Assembly: GCA_016719855.1 (NCBI GenBank)
Contig: JADJYH010000069.1
Span: 1-17,069 of the forward strand
Direction of reading: 5' to 3'
Source: Saprospiraceae bacterium
GTDB taxonomy: Bacteria > Bacteroidota > Bacteroidia > Chitinophagales > Saprospiraceae
DNA: 17,069 nt
The notes beneath the pieces were generated by a model. It was not told where the DNA came from. It did not search any database and was given only the letters and a program-made list of their open reading frames with translations. Positions 7,799 to 15,109 of this stretch are shown one piece after another. Within the stretch, counting starts at the first letter, position 1. The number at the start of each line of letters is the position of its first letter. The translations under genes and the position numbers were made by a program.

Positions 7799-7806
7799 TA
7801 TGTTTG
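7799..7806 (+). promoter_or_regulatory. Candidate -7 promoter element for the TspO-like gene
   Basis: TATGTTTG fully matches TAnnTTTG and lies 22 bases upstream of the ATG at 7829, in the 80-base gap between the divergent DUF2256 and TspO-like genes. No -33 element at ideal spacing is clear. Confidence 0.45.
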
Positions 7807-7828
7807 TGAAAACTAGAAACAATACGCC

Positions 7829-8597
7829 ATGCCAACAAAGCTACCTCCCTTGTCCTGCTCAATATCCTGTCGCTGGCCGCCGTGCTGGTCATGAACTACC
7901 TCGCCAACGCCCTGCCCATCGCTGGGCGAACGCCAGAGAGGTGTCGGATATGTTCCCGACGCTGTTCACCCCGGCTGGGTTCACGTTCAGCATTTGGGGC
8001 GTGATTTACCTGCTGCTGCTGGGTTTTGTGGTTTACCAAGCTCGGTTTTGGGGGAAAGAGGTGCCCGCTTTTATGCAAAAAATAGGCTGGCTATTCGTGA
8101 TTTCCTGTGCGGCCAATGCAGCTTGGCTGCCCGTTTTTCACAGTCTTCAAATCGGTTGGGCCATGCTCATCATGCTGGTTTTGTTGGCCAGTTTGTTGGT
8201 CATTTATCTGCGGTTGGACATTGGCCGAGCAGCGGCTTTCCCTGCCGTGCGGTGGCTGGTACACCTGCCGTTCAGCGTTTATCTTGGCTGGGTCACCGTG
8301 GCCACCATCGCCAATTTGAGCATCTTGCTGACCCACCTTGGCTGGGACGGCGAACCGGGCGGGCCGCAACTCTGGACAGTCATCGTCATCGCAGCGGCGG
8401 TGGGCATCGGGCTGACAGCAGTGCTGTTCCGACGTGACTTTGGATTTTCGTTGGTCATCGTTTGGGCGCTGTTCGGCATCTATTCCAAACGTATGGCCAA
8501 CCTTGGCACAGAGGATGGCATGGTGGAAATGGCGGCCATTGTCGGGATTGGGCTACTTGGACTGGGCATCATTTACCGTTTGATTAAACGCAATTGA
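7829..8597 (+). CDS. TspO/MBR-like tryptophan-rich membrane protein, frameshifted N-terminus
   Basis: A multi-pass membrane protein of the TspO/MBR-like group found in Bacteroidota. The intact part reads FTPAGFTFSIWGVIYLLLLGF, then WLFVISCAANAAWLP, several further hydrophobic segments, FGIYSKR and a basic C-terminus. The N-terminus is in another frame: after ATG at 7829, NKATSLVLLNILSLAAVLVM then NYLANALPIAGRTPE joins VSDMFPTLF. One base appears missing just after the ATG and another at about 7937. The open frame back to 7569 is not the natural start, since it overlaps the DUF2256 gene. TspO relatives bind porphyrins or respond to light/oxygen stress; the ligand here is unknown. It ends 10 bases from the convergent lycopene cyclase. 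Confidence 0.8.
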
Positions 8598-8607
8598 AGC
8601 TCGAACA

Positions 8608-9775
8608 TCACCGAGTTAGGTAGTTGAAAAGCGATCGCAGGAACGGCAGTTTCGGGAAGCCCGCAATGATGCGCAACTCCTCGCCAATGCTGCTTTCGTC
8701 ATCCAAAAAGGCGAAGATTTTCTGGATGTCGTTCTTGGCGTACATCACGTTGAACAGGCTGGGGCCGAGGTCGTTCCAGCGGTTCAGCACCCCCAAAAAT
8801 ACGGCGTCGTAAAACCGGAATCGGGGCGAAATCAAGCCCTGGTTGGCGGGCCTCCCCAGCTTTAAATTCTCTACGATTTTTTGCGCATTCCGCTCGCAGT
8901 TTTTGAAGGAGTAGCCGCTCGAAGGCTTCACCCAACCCCCCGCCGTGCCGATGCGCACGTGCTTGCCCAACGAGTATTTTTCAAAAGGAAAATCCGTCAT
9001 CGGGATGATGCCCTGCTCCTCCTCCACGATGTCGAAGTCCTTGATTTTCAATATTTTATCAAAATACTCGTGCAGCATCCGGTCATAGTCGCCATCGGCG
9101 AGCAGGGTAGGGGAAAACAACGTGAACTCAACCAGCGCCTCCCGTTTGTTCAGCGGCAACACGTAGGTGAAGCTCGTGGTGCCCGGCCACCGCAGGCGGT
9201 AGTCCATCATCGTGAAGCGATCGGGGTCGAAGCGGTCGTCGGGGGTGCGCACCACCCAGCCCTTGAAGTGCTGGAGCAGGCGGGTGTATTTGGGAAATTG
9301 AGAAATTGAGAAATTGAGAAATTCTTGGGGCAGGCGGCTGTCGAAAACATGCGCTGCCGTGTAAGCTGCCCTGCTTTCCGGTGATGCGGATGGGGGCATC
9401 GTTTTCGACCGTCACCACCTCGTCGGTTTGCCAAGTAAACTGAGGTGCTGCGGCCAGTTCCCGTTTTGCGAAAGCGTAAAAATCCAAGCCCCGGAGCATC
9501 TTGTAGCGGTAAGGAAGCAGGTCGAGCGGCTGGGCATTTTTTTCGTAGAAAAAATCGCCTTTCGACCAAGATTGGGTGAGCAGCCCGTCCCATTTCCCAG
9601 CTCCTTTTTCCCAAAAGCACCAGGTGCGGTCGTTGGTTTCTTTGCCGTCTTTTTCGAGGATGAGTATTTTCTGCTGCGCAAAAAACGGGTCGCTCCGCAA
9701 TGCCAGCGCAAGCTGGAGGCCAGCGGCCCCTGCTCCGATGATGGCGATGTCGAAATGTTTGGATGGCATAATCAA
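8608..9775 (-). CDS. crtY: Lycopene beta-cyclase, one frameshift and an internal repeat
   Basis: A flavoprotein that cyclises the ends of lycopene to beta-carotene. The N-terminus has the dinucleotide-binding IIGAGAAGLQLALAL and the NDRTWCFWE motif typical of CrtY/CrtL. The second frame gives HVFDSRLP, LLQHFKGWVVRTP, MMDYRL, RIGTAGGWVKPSSGYSF and a C-terminal helical region. The two parts join at about 9355-9366 by a single-base correction, giving about 388 aa. Between FDSRLPQ and LLQHFKGW the protein carries EFLNFSISQF, encoded by four near-perfect copies of an octamer at 9294-9324; family members have an unrelated variable loop there. It is the last gene of the minus-strand group but is separated from the rest by a cassette-like insertion. 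Confidence 0.88.
9294..9324. repeat. Octamer repeat (GAAATTGA) within crtY
   Basis: Three perfect copies of GAAATTGA plus a seven-base partial copy lie in tandem. Read on the minus strand they encode EFLNFSISQF in a variable loop of lycopene cyclase. Because the unit is 8 bp, gain or loss of a single copy would shift the frame. Confidence 0.9.
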
Positions 9776-9941
9776 GGCCGAAAGGTAGTTCGGTGGAGCT
9801 ATAAAATGCGGAAAGTGGGAAATGGTTTTTGGAACGGAAATTTTTGGGCAAAAAACAGAAAGTGAGTCGGTTGAGTAGGTTTTTCAATGTTTGCTGGTAG
9901 TTTTGTAAGGCTTTGCAGTTTCGTAGCTAAACAGATTAGGA

Positions 9942-10045
9942 CTTTAACCTTTTGTGCGTACTATTTTGTCGGGTTAGGTAGAGACTAAGCGGAAATACAC
10001 GCAACTGAGGGGATATGCGGGATTGCGTGTGTACACAAGTTAGCT
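9942..10045 (+). other. attC-like site, left boundary of cassette
   Basis: Bounded by TTTAAC (R''-like) and GTTAGCT (R'-like, 10039-10045). Between them, CTTTTGTGCGTAC can pair with GTACACAAG leaving unpaired bases, and an inner perfect 8-bp stem ACACGCAA / TTGCGTGT lies at 9997-10030. This is the geometry of integron attC sites: imperfect palindrome with extrahelical bases and an AAC...GTT border. The box sequences deviate somewhat from the RYYYAAC/GTTRRRY consensus, so 'attC-like' is as far as I go. Confidence 0.5.
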
Positions 10046-10668
10046 GTAATAGGAGATAAATAAAGATTTATCATTTTTGCATTAACAACCATTTCCATTC
10101 TCTGTAGCTGCTTGGAAACAAACAGCCCAAGGATACCTGTGGAACAGATAGTAATTTCCAGATGGGATAGTATAATAAAGGCCACAAACGATAGTATTAA
10201 TAGAGTTAACGAGAGTGGCCCAAGAAGAGAAATCCCACCTCCTAGTTATTATACCGGAATAAACTTTATAATTGATGAAACTTCACAAATATATTTTCAT
10301 GAACAAATCGATTCGATGCTGGCATTCTGAATATGAGGAAGAACCCCCTATTGTGAATTTGAGAGAATCAGATGTTCTTGTGCTGTCGCCTGGAGAAATA
10401 AAGAGTTAGTTGATTCAATTTATGGATTATTTGACACATCAAAATGGAAGGTTGTTCAAATAGCATCCATATCTGACACAATAAAACATGAGGTCTTATA
10501 AAGCTTTGAATGAGCAGATAAATATAGAAAGGAGGTTTGTGAAAACCCCTTTTAGATTGGCAACGAATGAAGAAAAGGCAGTACTTGAAAGGATAAAAGA
10601 ATGATACTACAGCTAACTTTGTGTAGCTGTCCATGCTCGCAAGAGCTCGCACAGCAGTTACACTGCGG
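10040..10668 (+). mobile_element. Putative integron-type gene cassette
   Basis: A 629-base AT-rich segment between two attC-like sites, carrying one + strand gene against the direction of the surrounding operon. Its first bases (GTTAGCTG at 10039-10046, counting the G before the cut) are exactly complementary to CAGCTAAC at 10610-10617, the R'' box of the right site. That relation is expected because both belong to one attC in the circular form. No integrase gene is in the window, so this would be an integrase-less attC cluster. It separates the SDR-DUF2867 gene from crtY. The alternative is an unrelated small element with short inverted ends. Confidence 0.5.
10064..10604 (+). CDS. Hypothetical lipoprotein in cassette, frameshifted
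   Basis: No family recognised. The first frame reads FIIFALTTISILCSC and continues ETNSPRIPVEQIVISRW, which looks like a lipoprotein signal peptide with a CSC lipobox. An AGGAGA at 10051-10056 gives ribosome-binding context, but no ATG is in frame at the expected place (TAAAGATTT), so the start is probably damaged. The frame ends at 10330, yet other frames continue the same codon style: HSEYEEEPPIVNLRESDVLV, then VDSIYGLFDTSKWKVVQIAS, then KALNEQINIERRFVKTPF, ending at TGA 10602-10604. At least three indels (about 10310, 10405 and 10500) would give one protein of about 180 aa. It is far more AT-rich than its neighbours, suggesting foreign origin. Confidence 0.5.
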
Positions 10669-10674
10669 TTAATA
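10610..10674 (+). other. attC-like site, right boundary of cassette
   Basis: CAGCTAAC (10610-10617) opens and GTTAATA (10668-10674) closes a 65-base imperfect palindrome. From outside in: AAC/GTT, a 3-4 base unpaired spacer, GTGTA/TACAC, a bulge, GCTGT/ACAGC, then GCTC/GAGC around a GCAA loop. The unpaired central spacer and bulged bases are typical of attC stems. It follows the lipoprotein stop by six bases, the usual position of attC after a cassette gene. Confidence 0.55.
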
Positions 10675-10689
10675 AGTTAACCAATCCAC

Positions 10690-12117
10690 CTACCCCCTCG
10701 TCAAATTGTCAATCATCCCATTGAAAATGAAAAAGTGAAACGGTAGCACAAGGTACCAATACACCCGGCCCCAAAGCCCACGGGGCCTGAAAGTGGCCGT
10801 TTGGGAAAGCACCCAAGCGCCGTCCTTTTGAGTGATGTTGAACTCCAGCCAAGCCTCGCCCGGCAGTTTCATTTCGGCGAAGAGGAGCAGGCGCTTGCCC
10901 GCCCGGTCGGCGATGAGCACCCGCCAAAAATCGAGGGAATCGCCGGGGCTGATTTCGTGAGGATGGGTGCGACCCCTTCTCAGGCCAACGCCGCCTACCA
11001 TTTTGTCAAGCAGCCCACGGATTTTCCAAGGAAATTGCCGTAGTACCAACCCTTTCCGCCACCGATGCTCCATATCCGGTCGAGCACCTGGGCTTCGTTG
11101 CCGGTGAGGGTTCGGCTTTTTTCATCGGTGAAACATCCGAATTTTGGCACTTCCACGTAATCCATCAGTTGCGGGTTGGTGTCGAACGAGCTGAAAGCGT
11201 CCTTCCAACTGCTCACCACCATGTTCTGTTCGATGCGTTGGAAAGCCAGTTCCACGGCTTTTTTGTAAGGCAAAAGCTCGATGCCAAGCTCGGACGCCAA
11301 GTTGTTTGGGCGACAGATAACGTTGATTTTCATGCTGTCCACCAAGTTTTGGGCCAGGTGGTAGGAGGTGGACGTGATGAAATAGAGCCAGTACGAAGAG
11401 AGTTTTGGCGTCATTACCGGCACGGTCCAGACATAGCGCCGCAACTTCCTGACTGCTGCAAATTTCAGCAGCATCTGTTTTGTACGACAGCACTTCCGGG
11501 CCGCCGATGTCGAAGTCTTGGTTGCTGGGTGTCTTCCTGCCAATCACCCCCGCCAAAAACTGCACGACGTTGCGGATGCTGATGGGTTGGCAAAGCGTGT
11601 TGAGCCATTTTGGGGCAATCATGATGGGCAGTTTTTCCACCAAATCCCGGATGATTTCAAAGGAGGCGCTACCCGAACCCACGATGATGCCCGCCCGCAG
11701 CACGGTGACGGGAACCTTGCCGCTGCGCAGGATTTTTTCCACTTCAAATCGGCTGCTGAGGTGGTCGGAAAGCTCGGCTTCGTTCACGATGCCGCTCAAA
11801 TAAACAACCTGACGGCATTGCGTGGCCTGCACCAGCTTGCTGAAATTCACGGCGGTAGCAGATTCTTTGCTTGCAAAATCGCCCTTGCTGCTCATGGAGT
11901 GGATGAGGAAAAACGCCACGTCGAGGTCCGGGGGGAATGCCGCATCGGGCGCAGGGTTCAGAAAATCCACCTCGATGATTTGGATGCGCTCGTGCGTTTG
12001 GCCCTCGAACCGTTTTCGGTTTCGGACGCAGCAATAGACGGTATGCCCTTGTTCGAGCAGAACGGGGAGCAATCGTTGGCCGATGTAGCCATTGGCACCG
12101 GTGAGTAGTATTTTCAT
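10690..12117 (-). CDS. SDR family NAD-binding protein with C-terminal DUF2867, two frameshifts
   Basis: The N-terminal Rossmann domain starts MKILLTGANGYIGQRLLPVL (GxxGxxG motif) and continues with FFLIHSMSS, VVYLSGIV and VTVLRAGIIVGSGSASFE, as in NmrA/YbjT-like atypical SDRs. Frame two resumes MLLKFAAVRKLRRYVWTVP and runs through VPKFGCFTDEKSR; frame three gives KIRGLLDKMVGGVGLRRGR, SPGDSLDFWRVL and a C-terminal hydrophobic WYLVLPFHFFIFNGMI. The latter two parts are DUF2867. Joining needs one-base corrections at about 11475 (an extra base after SYKT) and about 11027, giving about 475 aa, the usual length. The substrate is unknown. It starts one base after the DUF2071 stop, so the two genes are co-transcribed. 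Confidence 0.85.
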
Positions 12118-12118
12118 G

Positions 12119-12826
12119 TTAGATTTTGCGCCTGCTTTCCACCGTGATTGGCGAGCCTTCTGCCAGCATGACGGAGGTAGGCTTCATGTCGTTGAGCAAT
12201 CGGAAACCCTCGCCGTAGTTCTTGGCAAAGTCCACCTCGATTTCGTGGCGATTCACTTCGTAAACCTCCCATTTTGGATGGGTCACTTGGTACTCAATAG
12301 TCTTGCTTGCCCCCTGTCTTGAGTAACCCCAATAATGCTCAGTAATGAACTCCGCCTCGCTTCCCGGTAGCATTGGAAGCAGCTCAAGCCCTGCCTCCAT
12401 TTTGAAGGAATGCCATTGGCCACGCAGCTTCCAATCGTATTGAACCTCCTGCGATGCCGTGCCTTTTTGCCAACGATGGCGCATGGGCATGGCTCTGTAA
12501 TGTTCCTTGTAAATGGTGTTTGCGACCAAGGCGATGGCCGTTTTTGGCACAAACTCATTGATGAACACAACGCCACGTTTCCATTCGCCTTCGGCAAAAT
12601 GTCGCACGTAAAACCGCAGGTTCACTTCTTCAAACTCCGTGTGAAAGGGAATTTTCAAGCCAAGCAGCCTGACATTTTTGAACATGAAACCAACGAGGCT
12701 GACGTAGCACCGCCCGTTCCAAATGTCCAGCTCAGTGCCATGTGGCAGGTAGGGTTTCAACAGCTTGGGGTCAACATCGTAGTTGGCCAAGGCCAGTTTT
12801 CGCCATTCGGCGGTCAGGAAGCTCAT
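12119..12826 (-). CDS. DUF2071 (YqjF-like) family protein
   Basis: An intact 235-aa protein. The opening FLTAEWRKLALANYDVDPKL, then LLKPYLPHGTELDIWNGRCY, VSLVGFMF, the EEVNLRFYVR segment and RGVVFINEFVPK are hallmarks of DUF2071. No signal peptide or membrane segment. The family function is unknown; it often accompanies carotenoid and photolyase genes in Bacteroidota. It sits in a tight operon, 14 bases after the 94-aa gene and one base before the SDR-DUF2867 gene. Confidence 0.85.
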   Translation of the reverse strand: MSFLTAEWRKLALANYDVDPKLLKPYLPHGTELDIWNGRCYVSLVGFMFKNVRLLGLKIPFHTEFEEVNLRFYVRHFAEGEWKRGVVFINEFVPKTAIALVANTIYKEHYRAMPMRHRWQKGTASQEVQYDWKLRGQWHSFKMEAGLELLPMLPGSEAEFITEHYWGYSRQGASKTIEYQVTHPKWEVYEVNRHEIEVDFAKNYGEGFRLLNDMKPTSVMLAEGSPITVESRRKI

Positions 12827-12840
12827 TCAATTTGTTTGGT

Positions 12841-13125
12841 TCAAACCCCAACTTTTTGGACCTCCTTCACCATTTCATAATTCAACGGCATGTGCTGCAA
12901 GTCGGCAAAGCGGTTGATGTTGAAATTGGGTTCAAAGGTGAACTTCATGCCGTTGCGCGTCGTCCAGCCGTTGTGCGGGTTCTGGATTTCGTTCAGCAGC
13001 AGGCCGATGCCGTTGGCCGATTTCACCACATCACGGATGGAGTAGAGGTTGTCCTTGATCGGGCGGTTCGGTATGTCGGCCATTTGTTCCGGCGTGAAGT
13101 TGTCGTCAATGCAGATAATGTCCAT
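12841..13125 (-). CDS. Conserved-looking 94-aa hypothetical protein
   Basis: Not recognised with confidence. It begins MDIICIDDNFTPEQMADIPN and contains KDNLYSIRDVVKSANGIGLLLNEIQNP, then NGMKFTFEPNFNINRFADLQ. It is acidic to neutral, soluble, without Cys pairs or signal peptide. The DDNFTPEQ...RDVV layout and the length suggest a compact alpha/beta fold; some Bacteroidota and phage genomes have similar small proteins, but I cannot name the family. Its position between the Lacal_2735-like and DUF2071 genes, with 14- and 33-base gaps, and its intact frame argue that it is real. Confidence 0.65.
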   Translation of the reverse strand: MDIICIDDNFTPEQMADIPNRPIKDNLYSIRDVVKSANGIGLLLNEIQNPHNGWTTRNGMKFTFEPNFNINRFADLQHMPLNYEMVKEVQKVGV

Positions 13126-13158
13126 ATCGTTGCTTTTATTGCAAAAATAGCCCGTGGC

Positions 13159-13329
13159 TCAAGATTGTTGCAACTCCTCCAGCTTTTTTGCAATTTCTTC
13201 CGCTTCTGCCGATTTTTGGGCAAAGCCTTTAATGTCGCCCTTGCGTTGGAGGTCACGGGCTTCTTCGAGCATTTTGGCGTACTGTTCCCGCAGTTGCTTG
13301 GCGGGGTCTTTTTTGAATAGTCCGAACAT
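13159..13329 (-). CDS. Lacal_2735 family small helical protein
   Basis: A 56-aa protein starting MFGLFKKDPAKQLREQYAKM and continuing LEEARDLQRKGDIKGFAQKS with EAEEIAKKLEELQ. The MFGLFKK start followed by an almost entirely helical, Lys/Glu-rich body is typical of the Lacal_2735 (DUF6435) family of Bacteroidota; function unknown. The frame is open to 13422, but the upstream part is repeat DNA and the family starts at this Met. Coiled-coil character suggests it binds a partner protein. Confidence 0.75.
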   Translation of the reverse strand: MFGLFKKDPAKQLREQYAKMLEEARDLQRKGDIKGFAQKSAEAEEIAKKLEELQQS

Positions 13330-13336
13330 GGTATGG

Positions 13337-13432
13337 ATTGTTGAATTGTTGGATTGTTGGGAATTGCTGGATTGCTTGAATTGTTGTGGTTGTCGTGATG
13401 CGGGTAACAATAAATTCAGCAATCAAGCAATT
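13337..13432. repeat. ATTG-octamer repeat cluster with inverted half
   Basis: Tandem, imperfect 8-10 base units ATTGTTGA, ATTGTTGG, ATTGTTGGGA, ATTGCTGG, ATTGCTTGA and ATTGTTGTGG occupy 13337-13389. An opposite-strand set (AACAAT, CAGCAATC, AAGCAATT) follows at about 13407-13432, so the two can pair. The last codons and stop of the upstream SDR lie in the inverted half. It forms the leader of the Lacal_2735-like gene. Confidence 0.75.
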
Positions 13433-14122
13433 TTAAAGACGACATGCCGCCGTCAATTCCGATGACTTGGCCAGTTATCCAGCCGCTTTTTGGGCTAAGC
13501 AGAAAATGGGCAAGGTCGGCAATTTCGCTGGCAGTTCCGACCCGTTTCAGCGGGTGCCTTGCGCCAGCAGCTTCCTTTTTCATCATTGGAAAGCAGCCGG
13601 GCGGCCAGCGGCGTATCCGTCAGCGACGGGGCGATGCAGTTGACCCGGATGGCAGGCGCCCACTCAGCGGCGAGGCTGCGGGCGAGACCCTCCACGGCAC
13701 CTTTTGCTGCCGCAATGGAGGCATGGAACGGCATTCCTTGTCCCACCGCCACGGTGCTGAACAGCACCACAGCGGGGTTTTCGCCGTTTTCAGCGCCTTT
13801 TGCGCAGCCTGTAAAACCTTGACTGCACCGAGCACATTGATTTGGAAATCTTCGAGGAATGCTTCCGGTTTCAGCGAGCGGAACGGCTTGAGGTTGATGC
13901 TGCCGGGGCAGTAGGCAATGCCGTCGAGCGAGGCGGGCAGTTCAGGTTCCGATGAGGTCGTCTTCGAGCAGGTCTTTGGGCAAATGCGTGACACCGGGCA
14001 GCCCGTCCAAGCTGTCGCCCGTGCGGGATACGACGAGGACTTGATGGCCCTCTGCGCTCAGTTTTTTCACCAGTTCCAGCCCGATGCCCGAGGAGCCGCC
14101 TGCGATGAGGGTAATTTTTCAT
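13416..14122 (-). CDS. Short-chain dehydrogenase/reductase, frameshifted, atypical active site
   Basis: Reconstructed from several frames. From ATG at 14122: TLIAGGSSGIGLELVKKLSA (Rossmann glycine motif), then SLDGIAYCPGSINLKPF, VVLFSTVAV, GMPFHASIAAAKGAVEGLAR, RVNCIAPSLTDTPLA, and a last frame with VGTASEIADLAHFLLSPKSG and WITGQVIGIDGGMSS. Breaks lie near 14115, 13985, 13775 and 13575. The result is about 235 aa, normal for a classical SDR. The NNAG position reads YCPG, and the Tyr of YxxxK is Ile (IAAAK), so the usual catalytic Tyr is absent. The substrate is unknown. It is the first gene of the minus-strand group leading to DUF2071 and DUF2867. Confidence 0.78.
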
Positions 14123-14124
14123 TG

Positions 14125-14159
14125 AACCCTGTTTGATTTTATGGCGGTTCAACAGGGTT
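14125..14159. promoter_or_regulatory. Inverted repeat upstream of SDR, possible operator
   Basis: AACCCTGTT and AACAGGGTT form a perfect 9-bp inverted repeat with a 17-base spacer. The inner arm is two bases from the SDR start, so it overlaps the translation initiation region and sits between divergent genes. It could bind a dimeric regulator or fold in the mRNA; neither is shown by the sequence alone. Confidence 0.45.
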
Positions 14160-14213
14160 AGGGGAAATGGTTTAGGAAAACAAGTTGCAATGCAATTTCG
14201 CCATTAAGTTGGG

Positions 14214-14243
14214 TTTGTAAACCGCTGGAATGAACTACTATTG
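14214..14243 (+). promoter_or_regulatory. Candidate promoter of the alpha/beta hydrolase
   Basis: TTTG (14214-14217) and TACTATTG (14236-14243) are separated by 18 bases. The pair resembles the Bacteroidota TTTG/TAnnTTTG promoter with one mismatch in the -7 element, 21 bases before the ATG at 14265. Confidence 0.4.
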
Positions 14244-14264
14244 TTCCCATAATTATGGCCTTGA

Positions 14265-14969
14265 ATGAGAACAATGCTTTTTTTTCTTCAATTGTTAACC
14301 TCCATCATCAGCTTCGGGCAGGCTCCGACCGTCAATGTCTATTTTTCCCAGGCACTGGCTCCGACGAGCGTCTTTTTCCAAAATCCTTCTCCCCCAGAAG
14401 GGCACGCCATATTTTATACAGTATCCAGTGCCAGCCAAGAAGGCGACCATGGCCGAATATGCTGCCATCGTTGCGCAGCAAATAGACACAACGAAGCCCT
14501 TTGTGCTGGTCGGCGTATCATTGGGCGGCATGATTTGCACGGAGTTGGCCGAACGGTTGACCCCCTCTAAAACCGTCATCATTTCCAGCGCCAAATGCCG
14601 CCGTGAACTGCCCAGGCACTACCGCTTTCAAGGGCATTTTCCAATAAATAAACTGTTTGGGGCGAGGTTCCTCAAAGCCATGTCGTTCGTAGCCCAGGCG
14701 GTTGTGGAACCGGACAGGAACAAGGACAAGGCAACCTTCAAAGCCATGCTTTCTGACAAAAACCCGCTTTTTTAAGCGTTGCGTGAACATGATTGTCAAT
14801 TGGGAGCGGGAAACTTACCCCTTCCGGCATCATTCATATTCACGGCACAAATGACCATACCTTGCCGCTCAGGAACATCAACCCTAGTGTCATCGTGCCG
14901 GGCGGTTCACACATGATGACGCTGACCCGTGGGGAAGAAATCAACTCCCTGATTCTTGAGAACCTATGA
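14265..14969 (+). CDS. Alpha/beta hydrolase, frameshifted
   Basis: Starts MRTMLFFLQLLTSIISFGQA, a short signal peptide, so probably periplasmic. A second frame gives FPGTGSDERLF and a third PYFIQYPVPAKKATMAEYA, then FVLVGVSLGGMICTELAERL with the nucleophile elbow GVSLGG. A fourth, from about 14775, gives LKRCVNMIVNWERETYPSG, HIHGTNDHTLPL with the candidate acid Asp, and VPGGSHMM with the candidate His. The full triad is therefore present once the frame is restored near 14345, 14385 and 14772, giving about 235 aa. The breaks lie at C-, T- or A-runs. The substrate is unknown. It ends 140 bases before thrS. Confidence 0.75.
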
Positions 14970-15001
14970 CATTTATCGCCTCGCCGCTTTTCAAAAAAAA
15001 C

Positions 15002-15009
15002 TAATTTTG
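15002..15009 (+). promoter_or_regulatory. Candidate -7 promoter element of thrS
   Basis: TAATTTTG fits TAnnTTTG fully, 100 bases upstream of the thrS ATG. No clear -33 element at the right distance is visible. The long leader would include the ATTG-type repeat at 15079-15103. Confidence 0.4.
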
Positions 15010-15078
15010 CCCGCCTTTGAAAAAACCAATGCCAGTGGCTGAACTTTTGGCTTCGCAACGTCGTAAGAAATCAGTCCC

Positions 15079-15103
15079 CAACAATTCAACAATTACAACA
15101 ATT
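15079..15103. repeat. Short ATTG-type repeat upstream of thrS
   Basis: CAACAATT occurs three times with 8-9 base periodicity; on the minus strand the unit is ATTGTTG. It ends six bases before the thrS ATG, where a ribosome-binding site would normally be, and matches the unit of the 13337-13432 cluster. Confidence 0.7.
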
Positions 15104-15109
15104 AGAATC

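Noticed and set aside
8608..9775. crtY as a decayed pseudogene
   Set aside because: Only one one-base frame break, with all motifs kept, in a window where essential thrS is broken worse; error is likelier.
10033..10624. Insertion sequence flanked by inverted repeats
   Set aside because: The short inverted ends fit attC boxes; no transposase is encoded and no target-site duplication is seen.
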